Notes: generated from the sequence alone by a model not told the origin. A stretch of DNA of 64,000 nucleotides from an uncultured Sanguibacteroides sp. (GCF_900543425.1 NZ_UQRQ01000013.1:20386-84385), one strand, 5' to 3'. Positions 46,469-56,894 are shown, counted from the stretch's first letter. Program-made: numbers and translations.

Positions 46469-49400
46469 ATGAAGAAAAATCGACAATTGCGATTTTTAAG
46501 GAATCGTATTTTAAAAAAAACGATTGGGATCATGAAATTAACATCTATCCTGTTACTTGTTAATCTCACACCATTATCTGCCGCCCAGTATTCTCAAAAC
46601 ATTAAAATCTCGCTTCAGGTAAAAGATTGTTTATTGGAAAAAGTATTTAAACTGATCGAGCAACAATCCAACTACCTGTTTGTCTATAATCACGAACAAA
46701 TAGAAAACAATAAGCGGGTTACAGCCGATATTGAAAATATGGAGATCAAACAAGTATTGGATATTTGTTTGAAAGGTACGGGGTTATATTATGAATTCGT
46801 GGACAACACGGTTGTTATTCATAAACGTCAACAAGAGGAGAAAAAAACAGTTTCGATACAAGGTAAGGTCACGGACAGGGATTCGATTCCTTTACCGGGT
46901 GTAACGGTGAGACTAAAAGGAACGACCATAGGCACAGCTACGGACACGAAGGGTGAGTTCAAATTATTGATTCCCAAAGACACGTCTAAAATAGTTTTGA
47001 TATTTACATTTATCGGGATGAAATCTACCGAAAAAGAGGTACAAGCGGAAAAACCGATTCACGTGATCATGGAGGAGGAAGCAGCTACATTGGACGAAGT
47101 TGTGTCTTACGGTTATTATAATGTGAATAAACGGCATTTGACCAGTTCGGTTACCTCTTTAAAAGCATCGGATATTGCCGTAGCCGGTATCAATACAGTC
47201 GACCAAATGCTGGAAGGTCATGTTCCGGGAATGATTTTTATGAGAAATTCAGGACAGGTAGGAACAACTCCGAAAGTAAAAATCAGAGGAACGACAACCA
47301 TTTTGGGTTCTACGGCTCCGTTATGGGTCTTGGACGGCATTATTCTGACAGACCCGGTCGATGTAGACCCGGCCTCCATCAATGATTTGGATTTCGTGAA
47401 TCTATTGGGAAATGCGATTTCCGGACTAAATCCGGACGATATCGATCAAATTGACGTTTTGAAAGACGCATCGGCAACAGCCATTTACGGTCCGAAAGCT
47501 TCCAATGGGGTCATCGTAATTACTACGAAAAAAGGTAAGGTCGGCGAGCCGTCGATATCTTATTCCGTGTCCGGAACCTACCGCCTTCGGCCCCGGTACA
47601 CCGATCGATCGGTAAACGTGATGAATTCCCAGGAACGTATTGCCTATTCCCGGGAATTGATAGACGCACAATTAGCCATTCCGGATCTGAAAAGTTGGGT
47701 CGGATACGAATCCGCTTATTACGATTATTGTAACAAAGTCATTACTCACGATGAATTTGTAAGTTCCGTTCAGGCAATGGAAACGGCAAACACGGATTGG
47801 TTGGGCACCTTGATGCGAGACACCTATTCCCAGAATCACACGTTGAGTATATCCGGAGGAACAGAGAACATACGTTATTATGCTTCCCTGGGATATATGG
47901 ACGAGCTGGGTAATATTCGCGGAGAACAGAATAAACGGTATTCAAGTATGATCAACCTGAACATGGATTACAAACGTTTTTCCTTACATTTCGGTTTAAA
48001 TGCCAACTTACAGGACAAAGAGTATACCCCTAAAGATGTGGGCGTTACCGATTATGCTTACAATACTTCCCGAAGTGTTTCTGCCTACAATAAGGATGGA
48101 AGTTTATTATACTACCAACGATTAACGAACTCGACCAACAACAATGAAGAACATTTATTCAATATTATCAATGAATGCAAAAACTCTTCCGACGATATCA
48201 ACACGGATCAAATCGGCTTGAATCTTTCCCTTTCATATAAGCTCATGCCCGCCTTAAAAGCGGAAGTCGTCTTTGCCTATAACGTGTCACATACCAAGGA
48301 ACAGATCTATTTTGGTGAGGATAGCTGGTACGTTTCCAATTTACGGTTAAAAGACCGGGAAACCGGAGAAATTCTCAGCTCTTCAACCTGTCCGGTCGGT
48401 GGAGAATTACAGATCAACGACACGAAAAACAACAGCTACAGTTTACGGGCATCACTGAATTTCAACAAAATACTGGACGAAGATCAACATCATCAGCTAA
48501 CGGCAAATGTGATTGGTGAATTGAGTTCTTCCAAATATACGGGTTTTAATATTACAAGACGCGGATATCTACCGGGACGGGGAATGATATTCGACGCCAT
48601 AGATATTGAAACCAATAAATATCCGAGTTATAGAAAATGGTTAATGTCAACCAGTGCGTTGGGACGTCTGACAAACAATCTGACCAATCTAGTGGGATTA
48701 GTCGGAAGCGCAAGTTACTCTTATGATAATTCCTACATCCTGAATGCCAATATGCGAATCGATGCATCCAATAAATTCGGGGATGCCAGTAACGATCGTC
48801 TATTACCGATCTGGTCCGTGTCCGGTCGCTGGAATATGCATGAAAATGTTTTAAGCAACGTGAGTTGGCTGGACGTACTGGCCCTCAAGATGTCGTTCGG
48901 CTATCAGGGAAATATGTCCGCACAGGATTCTCCCCGCTTAATTATACAACGACAAGGAACGAACTTGCTGTTCAACGAATTTTATTCTATCATCAACAAA
49001 TATCCGAATCCGAACCTCAAATGGGAAAAAACCTCCACCTACAACATCGATCTGGAGTTCTCCCTGTTTCAAAATAAGGTACAAGGATCTATCGGCTATT
49101 ATTACCGTAATACGTCCGATGCTTTCTTAAATAAAAAAGTATCGACCGTAAACGGGATTGAGAATTACACCGTAAATGCGGGGCATTTAACCAATCAAGG
49201 AGTTGAAGTTACGCTTAATCTCGTCCCGATCAATACGATGGGTGCAAACAGAGAAAGAAAAGGATTTATCTGGCGTTTCAATCCCAACTTAGGATCGGTA
49301 ATCAATCAATTAATCGATAAGGTGACTCCCAAAGACAAGTTGATACAGGATGAAATTACCTATAGAGATTACCTGAACGGAACCGTACAAGTTTCGGGAC

Positions 49401-50143
49401 AGCCGTTGAACACATTCTATTCATACAAATTCAAAGGATTGAACCCTCAAAACGGAGCCCCGATGTTCTATAACACGGATCAATTCGTGTCCGAAGGAGG
49501 AAAAGAAATAGACATGAAAGAGGTGTATGCCAGCATGGATAAAGAGTCCGTTTATACCACCGTAATGGAACGTTCCGGATGCCGCGAACCGTTCATACAG
49601 GGAGGTGTTTCAAATTATTTAGGCTGGAGAAATTTAGGTCTCTCTTTCAACCTGGCCTATAGTTTCGGTGCTAAAATCCGCATGTTTAGAATGTATCCTT
49701 CAGACGGTAGCATCGTGGGACCGGAAAAGAATCTTCGCAAAGAGCTAACCAAACGCTGGCAACATCCCGGGGACGAAGCACACACGAATATTCCCGGAAT
49801 ATTACCTCACGACGAATGGTCCAAAACACTCGATCCCTGGTGGAGCAACGAACCGTACAAATTCGGCCAAAATATTTGGGACATGTATGATAATTCGAAT
49901 ATCCGGGTCGTTTCCGGAAACTATGTAAGACTGCAAAGTGCTTCATTGCGTTACGTCATCCCAGATCAATTCTGCAAAAGATTAAATCTCAAATCAGCCT
50001 ATGTCAGCATAAGCGGGACCGATTTATTCACGATATGCAGTCGCAAACTAAAAGGACAGGATCCTTCACAATCCGGAACATCGGATTTGATTAATATGTC
50101 GGTAAGACCTACTTACTCGCTGCAGTTAAACGTTACATTCTAA
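46469..50143 (+). CDS. SusC/RagA family TonB-dependent transporter with STN domain (locus C)
   Basis: Outer-membrane channel of 1224 residues, paralogue of the locus A transporter. Signal sequence (MKLTSILLLVNLTPLSAAQYSQ), STN domain (residues about 45-120), carboxypeptidase-like beta-sandwich (IQGKVTDRDSIPLPGVTVRL), plug with DVLKDASATAIYGPKASNGV, and a beta-barrel ending LQLNVTF. Long stretches are shared with locus A, for example NDLDFVNLLGNAISGLNP, while extracellular-loop regions differ. The first 14 residues (MKKNRQLRFLRNRI) also echo those of locus A. Confidence 0.95.
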   Translation: MKKNRQLRFLRNRILKKTIGIMKLTSILLLVNLTPLSAAQYSQNIKISLQVKDCLLEKVFKLIEQQSNYLFVYNHEQIENNKRVTADIENMEIKQVLDICLKGTGLYYEFVDNTVVIHKRQQEEKKTVSIQGKVTDRDSIPLPGVTVRLKGTTIGTATDTKGEFKLLIPKDTSKIVLIFTFIGMKSTEKEVQAEKPIHVIMEEEAATLDEVVSYGYYNVNKRHLTSSVTSLKASDIAVAGINTVDQMLEGHVPGMIFMRNSGQVGTTPKVKIRGTTTILGSTAPLWVLDGIILTDPVDVDPASINDLDFVNLLGNAISGLNPDDIDQIDVLKDASATAIYGPKASNGVIVITTKKGKVGEPSISYSVSGTYRLRPRYTDRSVNVMNSQERIAYSRELIDAQLAIPDLKSWVGYESAYYDYCNKVITHDEFVSSVQAMETANTDWLGTLMRDTYSQNHTLSISGGTENIRYYASLGYMDELGNIRGEQNKRYSSMINLNMDYKRFSLHFGLNANLQDKEYTPKDVGVTDYAYNTSRSVSAYNKDGSLLYYQRLTNSTNNNEEHLFNIINECKNSSDDINTDQIGLNLSLSYKLMPALKAEVVFAYNVSHTKEQIYFGEDSWYVSNLRLKDRETGEILSSSTCPVGGELQINDTKNNSYSLRASLNFNKILDEDQHHQLTANVIGELSSSKYTGFNITRRGYLPGRGMIFDAIDIETNKYPSYRKWLMSTSALGRLTNNLTNLVGLVGSASYSYDNSYILNANMRIDASNKFGDASNDRLLPIWSVSGRWNMHENVLSNVSWLDVLALKMSFGYQGNMSAQDSPRLIIQRQGTNLLFNEFYSIINKYPNPNLKWEKTSTYNIDLEFSLFQNKVQGSIGYYYRNTSDAFLNKKVSTVNGIENYTVNAGHLTNQGVEVTLNLVPINTMGANRERKGFIWRFNPNLGSVINQLIDKVTPKDKLIQDEITYRDYLNGTVQVSGQPLNTFYSYKFKGLNPQNGAPMFYNTDQFVSEGGKEIDMKEVYASMDKESVYTTVMERSGCREPFIQGGVSNYLGWRNLGLSFNLAYSFGAKIRMFRMYPSDGSIVGPEKNLRKELTKRWQHPGDEAHTNIPGILPHDEWSKTLDPWWSNEPYKFGQNIWDMYDNSNIRVVSGNYVRLQSASLRYVIPDQFCKRLNLKSAYVSISGTDLFTICSRKLKGQDPSQSGTSDLINMSVRPTYSLQLNVTF

Positions 50144-50157
50144 GTAATATCGATGTT

Positions 50158-51744
50158 ATGAAAACAATATTCAATTTAATTATAGGAGCCTTTTTATGTG
50201 TCTCCTGCGGAGACTTCCTACACGAGTATTCGCAAGACTTAACCTATGCCAACTCGTGTGCCGATCTGGATGAAATATTGATCGGTAACGGTTATATGAA
50301 GCAACAGGATAATTTTAATTCATTTTATTATGGTTCGGATTACGGCTACTATCCCTATCTGCATATCATGGACGATGATTCCGAAGAGAGCTTAACAGGA
50401 CAAGTATTTCTGGACTTTCCCTGTCCCGTGTATTACATGCGCAATTTTTATGCATGGGCGAAAAATCCTTTCATGAGTCACAGCGGAGCTATTTTTAAGG
50501 ATGTCGATTGGAAAAGAATGTACGAACACATCGGCTACCTGAATGTAATCATTTCTTACGTGAAAGAATTTCCTTCCGATCCGATAGAAACGCGTCGACG
50601 GATCAAAGGCGAAGCCTTATTCTTACGCGCCGGATACTATTTTATGCTCGTAAACCTTTACGCTAACCCGTATTCACGGGAAACAGCAGATCGGGATCCG
50701 GGTGTTCCCTTGAATTTAACAGAATATATCGAAGCAAAATATTTCAAGAGAGACCCCGTGTCTACCGTTTATAAACAAATCGTGACAGATCTGAAAGATG
50801 CCATAAGTAATTTGGAGGGAATACAACAACCCACGATCTACCGTGCAAATGAAGTTGCCGCTCGTACCTTGTTAAGTCGCGTCTATCTATACATGGACGA
50901 ATGGCAATTAGCAATCGACGAGTGTAATAAAATCATGGAATTGGGATGCAAGCTAAGAGATTTAAATGATTTCAACCCGGGAAACGGCGTTCCGGGAGAA
51001 AGCGAACGTGATTATTTCAACACATCGGACTCTCCTGAGGTCTTTTTCACGCAGGGCTCACCAACAATCGGCTTACTCATGGACAACAACTACGGCCAGG
51101 TACGCTATCGTGTTTCCGACGAACTATACGATTTATACTCCAAGTACGAAGGTCAGGGAATAGCAGATTTACGGAAAGCATGTTTTCTGGAACGGTCCAG
51201 AACATCAGGAGAAAGTTCCAATTACTACATGCGAAAAAGTCCTGAAAATCAATACGCGAACTGGAACATTACACTCCCGAAACCCACCGTTTTTGATTCG
51301 TTCATTCTTCGGGCAGCCGAAGTTTACCTGAATAAGGCGGAAGCCGAAGCCATGTTGGATCAACCGGAGGCCGCAAACACCATTAAAGCCTTATTGGAGA
51401 AACGTTATGCCGATCATAAATATCCGTCAGTCGACGGATTGAACGGCAAAAGCATGGTCGATTTTATCCGGGAAGAACGTCGTAAAGAGTTGTCCTTCGA
51501 GGGACACCGCTGGTTTGATTTGCGTCGCTACGCCGTTTCGCCCAAATATCCGGAGAAAAAATCCATATCGCACAAAACATACAGGTCAGCAGCCAATTAC
51601 GGAGAAAAAGCCCCGTTAGACAGAATCTACACGCTACAACCTTACGGTGAAGACAATGCCTGGGTACTACCCATACCCCCGGAAGAACTGGTTTTCAATA
51701 ACGGAGTAATGGTTGACAATCCCCCGAGAATCGATCGGGAGTAA
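50158..51744 (+). CDS. SusD/RagB family nutrient-binding lipoprotein (locus C)
   Basis: Surface lipoprotein of 528 residues, signal with lipobox CVSC followed by GDFLHEYSQDLTYANSCADL, which closely parallels the locus A SusD. SusD markers: RRIKGEALFLRAGYYFMLVNLYANPY, RANEVAARTLLSRVYLYM and the C-terminal REERRKELSFEGHRWFDLRRYAV block. The start codon is 15 bases after the SusC stop. It is about 35 residues longer than its locus A paralogue, mainly in the middle, where ligand contacts would be expected. Confidence 0.95.
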   Translation: MKTIFNLIIGAFLCVSCGDFLHEYSQDLTYANSCADLDEILIGNGYMKQQDNFNSFYYGSDYGYYPYLHIMDDDSEESLTGQVFLDFPCPVYYMRNFYAWAKNPFMSHSGAIFKDVDWKRMYEHIGYLNVIISYVKEFPSDPIETRRRIKGEALFLRAGYYFMLVNLYANPYSRETADRDPGVPLNLTEYIEAKYFKRDPVSTVYKQIVTDLKDAISNLEGIQQPTIYRANEVAARTLLSRVYLYMDEWQLAIDECNKIMELGCKLRDLNDFNPGNGVPGESERDYFNTSDSPEVFFTQGSPTIGLLMDNNYGQVRYRVSDELYDLYSKYEGQGIADLRKACFLERSRTSGESSNYYMRKSPENQYANWNITLPKPTVFDSFILRAAEVYLNKAEAEAMLDQPEAANTIKALLEKRYADHKYPSVDGLNGKSMVDFIREERRKELSFEGHRWFDLRRYAVSPKYPEKKSISHKTYRSAANYGEKAPLDRIYTLQPYGEDNAWVLPIPPEELVFNNGVMVDNPPRIDRE

Positions 51745-51774
51745 TTTATTCGTTAAACATTTAAACACAATGAT

Positions 51775-52710
51775 ATGTTAAAATATTTATTCTATTTCGT
51801 TTTTCCTCTCTTCCTGTTTTCCGCCTGTAACAAGGAAGAGAAGGTGTTTGCCACGGAAAATATGTTAGACTGGTTTGTTATCGAGAACAAATCGGGAGAA
51901 GTCAATCAGCTAATCTACAACATCTATGTGAATGATGACATGCCCATATTTGTCAATGACACCATTCATCAGGGAAACGATCGTGTGGATCATTTCGGAA
52001 ACCCGATACAAGATTTGGTACTTTTTGAACCCGGATATCATATTTTCAGCACGGACATATTCGTATCCATAAAATTATCCTCCGATTCAGCCGCCATGTT
52101 AAAAGCGATACACGCTATCCAGGAAAAAGTACTTCCCCGTCTACCTAAAAGCGGACAATACAGACCCTCTTCCCTATTATTGGTCGACTCTTTGTCTAAA
52201 GGTTTCAACGATCTCAACACGCACGTCTGGGGAGAAACAGCCATCTACCCGGAGAGCCTGAAAGGAATTACCATCGGAGGATTACACAAGATTCCGGACA
52301 TGACCGACGACGAATTGAACATCTGGGCCTGCCGGATTCTGGCCGGCAAAAGTAAAAGTTGGATTCAAGTAAATTACAGCAAAGAGATGGAAGACTTTGC
52401 CAAAATAACGGATGAGAATGTGTTCTTCGGAACAAATTACGACAAAAACATCAATCGTCCACCCATGGAAACACCCGAACAACAAGGATTCTTCAGGTGG
52501 ACCTCTTTACTGGAAAACGGGAAATTCAGATCCCCATCGGTCGATGACGACCTGCTCGAGTATATCACGTACGTTTATGCCTATCTCGGGAGAGAAAATG
52601 AATTGAAAGAGAAATACAAAAACGATTCTAAAATACTCCGGAAATTCGATATGGTAAAAACATTTGTAGATGCATTTGAAGAAGCCTTAAAAAAGAACCA
52701 TCAACTTTAA
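51775..52710 (+). CDS. SusCD-associated lipoprotein, metallohydrolase-like but without HExxH (locus C)
   Basis: Lipoprotein of 311 residues with signal MLKYLFYFVFPLFLFSAC (lipobox FSAC). It is the counterpart of the locus A lipoprotein (3866-4792): both have EDVNWY/ENMLDWFVIE near the start, PIFYNDTI/PIFVNDTI, and a block MTDDELNIWACRI like MTEDELNRFAAEV. The C-terminal block DDDLLEYITYVYAYLG matches the place where TIGR04549-like metallohydrolases have DFVEMI. No HExxH is present. Downstream lie thioredoxin and metzincin genes, 23 bases and about 1.2 kb away. Confidence 0.65.
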   Translation: MLKYLFYFVFPLFLFSACNKEEKVFATENMLDWFVIENKSGEVNQLIYNIYVNDDMPIFVNDTIHQGNDRVDHFGNPIQDLVLFEPGYHIFSTDIFVSIKLSSDSAAMLKAIHAIQEKVLPRLPKSGQYRPSSLLLVDSLSKGFNDLNTHVWGETAIYPESLKGITIGGLHKIPDMTDDELNIWACRILAGKSKSWIQVNYSKEMEDFAKITDENVFFGTNYDKNINRPPMETPEQQGFFRWTSLLENGKFRSPSVDDDLLEYITYVYAYLGRENELKEKYKNDSKILRKFDMVKTFVDAFEEALKKNHQL

Positions 52711-52733
52711 TACCGTATTAAATAAAGCGTAGG

Positions 52734-53822
52734 ATGAAAAAGATCACTCTAATTTTGGTATTTGTTGTATCTACCGGATTTGTTTTCGGACAAGGTGTCA
52801 ACTTTGAAAAACTGAGTTTCAAAGAGGCTCTGGCCAAAGCTAAAACCGAAAACAAATACCTCTTTATCGACTGTTACACCTCGTGGTGTGGTCCTTGTAA
52901 GCAAATGAGGGAGCAAATATTGACACAGGCCATTGTCGGGGACTATTTTAACGCGAAATTCGTTAGCGTGGAATATGACGTGGAAAAAGAAGAACTCGAA
53001 CTGAGAAAAGAGTTTGATGTCAAGGTGTTTCCCACGTATCTGATTCTGACCCCAGACGGAACGTTATATCATAAACTGGTTGGAAGCAGTCTTACGGCAG
53101 ATGATTTTATCGCGAAAGTAAAACAGGGCATGATACAAGAAAACTCGTTATGTTTTCAGACAAAACTTCACGCATCCGGCAAGATGAACAATGAACAGTT
53201 GAAAAACTATTACTTTCTTTTGAAAGAGATAGCGGAACGCGATCGAAGTGTAGCAGTCCTAAACGAATTAGCAGCTCGTTTGAGCAAGGAGGAGAGAATG
53301 CAGGCCGATTATTGGTTTTTGATCGAAAACCAGCAATACGGGGATGAAGGTTTTTTATTCGTAATGGAAAATTTAGAGGCAATAAGAAAAAATGTAGGTG
53401 ATATAAATATCGATTTATTTCTCTATCGATGTTTTTCCGGGGCTATCGATACCTACCTGAAAGCTTTGGCTGAAGGTAAGTCCATCGAGATGGAAAAGAC
53501 GACGAAGATTCTTAAAAAGCTTCGTCAACAATTATCTATTGTCGATATGAAAAATAAAACCTCACTTTTAGAGCAAATTGATTTTCTCGAGGCATATCTT
53601 CAAAATAATAGCGGGAAGATACTTCATGCGATAGAGATCATGACTACATCGAAACAAGGTAATCTATGGATATTACCACAAATTTTACAGATCGTGCGGG
53701 CCAAAAAAGACAAGACTCTTACCTCCGGTGTAAAAGCTATGAAAGATACGATTCTGACAATGTTTTCTACCCAAACGGACCGGGAAAAATTCGAGGAACT
53801 AATCGACAACTTGGATAAATAA
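52734..53822 (+). CDS. periplasmic thioredoxin-family protein
   Basis: Exported thioredoxin-fold protein of 362 residues. The signal peptide MKKITLILVFVVSTGFVFGQ has no lipobox. The active site WCGPCKQM has Cys52 and Cys55, and VFPTYLILTPDG provides the cis-proline of the fold. The last 230 residues are helical and match nothing I recognise. It is unique to locus C; locus A goes from lipoprotein straight to protease. It may reduce or shuffle disulfides in the neighbouring protease, whose cysteines (for example in YSCIRY) are conserved between the two loci; this is an inference. Confidence 0.85.
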   Translation: MKKITLILVFVVSTGFVFGQGVNFEKLSFKEALAKAKTENKYLFIDCYTSWCGPCKQMREQILTQAIVGDYFNAKFVSVEYDVEKEELELRKEFDVKVFPTYLILTPDGTLYHKLVGSSLTADDFIAKVKQGMIQENSLCFQTKLHASGKMNNEQLKNYYFLLKEIAERDRSVAVLNELAARLSKEERMQADYWFLIENQQYGDEGFLFVMENLEAIRKNVGDINIDLFLYRCFSGAIDTYLKALAEGKSIEMEKTTKILKKLRQQLSIVDMKNKTSLLEQIDFLEAYLQNNSGKILHAIEIMTTSKQGNLWILPQILQIVRAKKDKTLTSGVKAMKDTILTMFSTQTDREKFEELIDNLDK

Positions 53823-53908
53823 ACGATCATCTGAAAAAGTATAAGAATTGAAATATAAAATAAGAATTGAGGCAGACCTCCGTATTGTATAATTAAAAAT
53901 AAAAATGT

Positions 53909-56566
53909 ATGAAAAAATGGTTAGTATTATTTGTAGTGGCACTACTGATTTTCCCCTTCGTTAACGAGGGATATGGAGCATCCAGGAAAAGAAAAAAGAA
54001 AAAAGAGAAGGAAAAGACCGAACAGGTAGCACCGAAAAAGAAAGAGACACCCTATGAGAAATTAATGAAAAAGCCGGGGCGGCAAACAGCCGAAAGTAAG
54101 TTCATCAATTTACACAAGATCGAGGGTAAATTATACGTGGAAATCCCCGTGAAATATATGGGACGCGATATGTTGCTGGCATCCGTGGCCTCAGAAACGA
54201 GTGACGATATGTTTTGCCAGATCGGCTACAAAGAGCAAGCTCCCATGCACATAAAATTCACCATGGAAGACAGTACCGTATTTATGAGGAGAGTAAATGT
54301 TTCGACCCAGCTGAACACAAGTGAATCCCGGGAAGAGGTGATGAAGAATCGAAATTTCATGGATCCGATCATCAATGCCTATAAGATCGAAGCGTATAAT
54401 AACGATAGTACGACTGTCGTGCTAAATATGACCACCTTATTTGCAGGACCAACTATGTCCCCCGTTTCCAAGGGAAGTATTGTTGTCTCGATAACGGCAA
54501 CACCCAAGACAGGAGGAATAAGATTAGGTGAAATCAAAGCTTTTGATGACAACGCGATGATCAAAACACAATATTCTTATAATGTCTCGATCAGTCTGCT
54601 GGGGCTTATCAGTTTGCTCTCCAATGAACCTTTTACCGTGAACGCCACGCGTACGTTATTGTTATTACCCGAACATAAAATGCGTCCCCGGATTTCGGAT
54701 GCCCGAGTCGGAATCTTTTTAACGGGGAAAAAATCACTCTCGGACAAAGAAGACGGTATGCAAGCCATCTCGTTTGCCAATCGCTGGCGTTTGGAACCTT
54801 CGGATGTTGCGGCTTTCGAACGCGGAGAACTGGTTGAGCCGGTAAAACCAATCGTGTGGTACGTGGATGATGCCTTTCCGGAATCGTGGCGGCAACCCGT
54901 CAAAGAAGGGGTATTGCGCTGGAACAAGGCCTTCGAAAAAATAGGTTTTAAAAACGTTATGCAAGTCCGTGATTTTCCGAAAGACGATCCCGAATTTGAT
55001 CCGGATAACCTGAAATACTCCTGCATTCGTTATATTCCGACCAGTACGCCCAATGCCATGGGCCCCTCTTGGGTAGATCCGACAACCGGAGAAATCATCA
55101 ACGCATCCGTAATTATTTACAACGACTTAATCCGCTTGATTAACGAATGGCGTTTCACGCAGACGGCACAAATCGATCCGAGGGTACGTTCCAAGAAAAT
55201 GCCCGATGACGTAATAAACGAATCGCTCGCCTATGCAGTAGCCCATGAAATCGGACACACACTCGGTTTTATGCACAACATGGCTTCTTCTTCCGCTTAC
55301 CCCGTGGATTCATTACGCTCTGCTTCTTTTACGCATAAATACGGGACTACGCCTTCCATCATGGATTACGCACGGTACAATTACGTGGCACAACCCACGG
55401 ATAAAGGAGTCTCCCTCTCCCCTCCCGATTTAGGTGTATATGACGAATACGCTGTAAAATGGTTGTATTCCTATTTCCCGAAAGCCAAAAACGCCGAAGA
55501 GGAAGCAAAAATAGTAGAGAACTGGGTTGACGAAAAAGCCAATGATCCGATTTATCGCTACGGCAAACAACAAATTTACGCCCGGTTCGATCCGACAGCC
55601 TTAGAAGAAGATTTAGGAGATAACGCCATGAAAGCGGGAGATTACGGAATTAAGAACCTGAAATACATTTTATCCCACATGGACGAATGGATCACGGACG
55701 ATCCGGATGTTGCACAACGAACGAAACTATATAATTCGATTGCCAACCAATACTTCCGCTATATAAATAACGTTATGTATAACGTGGGTGGTATCTACCT
55801 CAATGAAGTAAAAGACGGAACCCCGGGTAAACGTTTCCAATCAGTCCCTCAAAAAACACAACGCGCTGCATTGAAATGGGTATTGAACCAAATTAAAAAC
55901 TGCGGATGGTTAGACAACAAGGAACTTACCGAAAAAATAGGTCTGGGAGTGGCTATCTCTACCAAAATTCAGGATATGACGGCCGAATTGCTGTGGAAAT
56001 CCCGGAATAACGTGTTATTGTCCGCTCATGTTTCGAAAGACCCTTACACAATACAAGAGTATTTCGACGATTTGTATAATGGTATATGGGAGAGCGCTAT
56101 CAAAGGTCGGGCTGTTACTTCCGGCGACAAAATCATACAAAAAATGATGATTGCTTCCATATCAAGCACTTTAGCATATAAAAATAAACAAACACTTCGC
56201 ATGGGGCTTACCTCTAACGAGGCATTTTTACCTTCACTCGAAGAAATTTATCTCTACAAATTAGACAAAACAGGATTGACGGAACGATTCATCGACGAAT
56301 TTCGCTCGATAGAAGCAGACCGGGGAGCCGGAACCGTAGCCCAAAAACTGATTACCGACGAATTCGGAACAGGAGGCTATAGATGGCAAAGAAAAATCGA
56401 ACTGAAAACCATCGAAGATACAAATACGTCCTTGTGGGCCACGGCCTTAAAGATCGAAAAGTTATTGAAACAAGCCATAAGCATGGCTCCGAACCGGAAT
56501 TCGAAAGAACATTATCAGGCCATGTTAATTGAATTGATACGTTTGACCCAAGAAGCTAAAATCTAA
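53909..56566 (+). CDS. secreted zinc-dependent metalloprotease (DUF5118/DUF5117/DUF4953 type), locus C
   Basis: Probable exported zinc endopeptidase of 885 residues, paralogue of the protein at 1195-3831. Signal peptide MKKWLVLFVVALLIFPFVNEGYG is followed by a very basic linker (SRKRKKKKEKEK). The DUF5118/DUF5117-like N-terminal half leads to HEIGHTLGFMH at residues 446-456, the metzincin HEXXHXXGXXH site, and the Met-turn-like SIMDYA. Stretches of 15 to 20 residues around the active site are identical to the locus A copy (for example MPDD and YPVDSLRSASFT). It is the last gene of locus C; a GC-rich hairpin follows. Confidence 0.9.
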   Translation: MKKWLVLFVVALLIFPFVNEGYGASRKRKKKKEKEKTEQVAPKKKETPYEKLMKKPGRQTAESKFINLHKIEGKLYVEIPVKYMGRDMLLASVASETSDDMFCQIGYKEQAPMHIKFTMEDSTVFMRRVNVSTQLNTSESREEVMKNRNFMDPIINAYKIEAYNNDSTTVVLNMTTLFAGPTMSPVSKGSIVVSITATPKTGGIRLGEIKAFDDNAMIKTQYSYNVSISLLGLISLLSNEPFTVNATRTLLLLPEHKMRPRISDARVGIFLTGKKSLSDKEDGMQAISFANRWRLEPSDVAAFERGELVEPVKPIVWYVDDAFPESWRQPVKEGVLRWNKAFEKIGFKNVMQVRDFPKDDPEFDPDNLKYSCIRYIPTSTPNAMGPSWVDPTTGEIINASVIIYNDLIRLINEWRFTQTAQIDPRVRSKKMPDDVINESLAYAVAHEIGHTLGFMHNMASSSAYPVDSLRSASFTHKYGTTPSIMDYARYNYVAQPTDKGVSLSPPDLGVYDEYAVKWLYSYFPKAKNAEEEAKIVENWVDEKANDPIYRYGKQQIYARFDPTALEEDLGDNAMKAGDYGIKNLKYILSHMDEWITDDPDVAQRTKLYNSIANQYFRYINNVMYNVGGIYLNEVKDGTPGKRFQSVPQKTQRAALKWVLNQIKNCGWLDNKELTEKIGLGVAISTKIQDMTAELLWKSRNNVLLSAHVSKDPYTIQEYFDDLYNGIWESAIKGRAVTSGDKIIQKMMIASISSTLAYKNKQTLRMGLTSNEAFLPSLEEIYLYKLDKTGLTERFIDEFRSIEADRGAGTVAQKLITDEFGTGGYRWQRKIELKTIEDTNTSLWATALKIEKLLKQAISMAPNRNSKEHYQAMLIELIRLTQEAKI

Positions 56567-56612
56567 AAAGATTCGGGCCATCGCCCCTGTTTTAATTTTG
56601 TGTGCATAAGGA

Positions 56613-56642
56613 ACCGCCCGGAATGTGAAATTTCCGGGCGGT
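56613..56642 (+). terminator. GC-rich hairpin after locus C
   Basis: Perfect 11-bp stem (56613-56623 with 56632-56642, ACCGCCCGGAA/TTCCGGGCGGT) 46 bases after the protease stop codon, followed by TCTCATCTATTTTT, a loose T-rich stretch. Confidence 0.75.
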
Positions 56643-56857
56643 CTCATCTATTTTTCTCTCTACAAATAGGCTCTCCACAAAATATTTCTTATTAATTCTA
56701 TTTACGATAAATAACTTAATCGTGAAAATAAATTTATCAGTACTTTTATCGACACATACTTATCTTTTTATCATCGTGTGCCTCGTTAAATCATACCTTT
56801 TTGAAAAAGACAATGGCAAAGATAAGCTTTTCAATGAAGTTTACCTTTTACAAGAAA

Positions 56858-56894
56858 AATCCCGAACAATTCAATGTTATGATTATTCGGGATT
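56858..56894. terminator. bidirectional terminator of FN3 unit a
   Basis: AATCCCGAA (56858-56866) pairs with TTCGGGATT (56886-56894); a T-rich stretch follows on the plus strand and an A-rich stretch precedes. It ends the minus-strand FN3 gene (stop at 56922). Units b and c have the same element. Confidence 0.75.
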
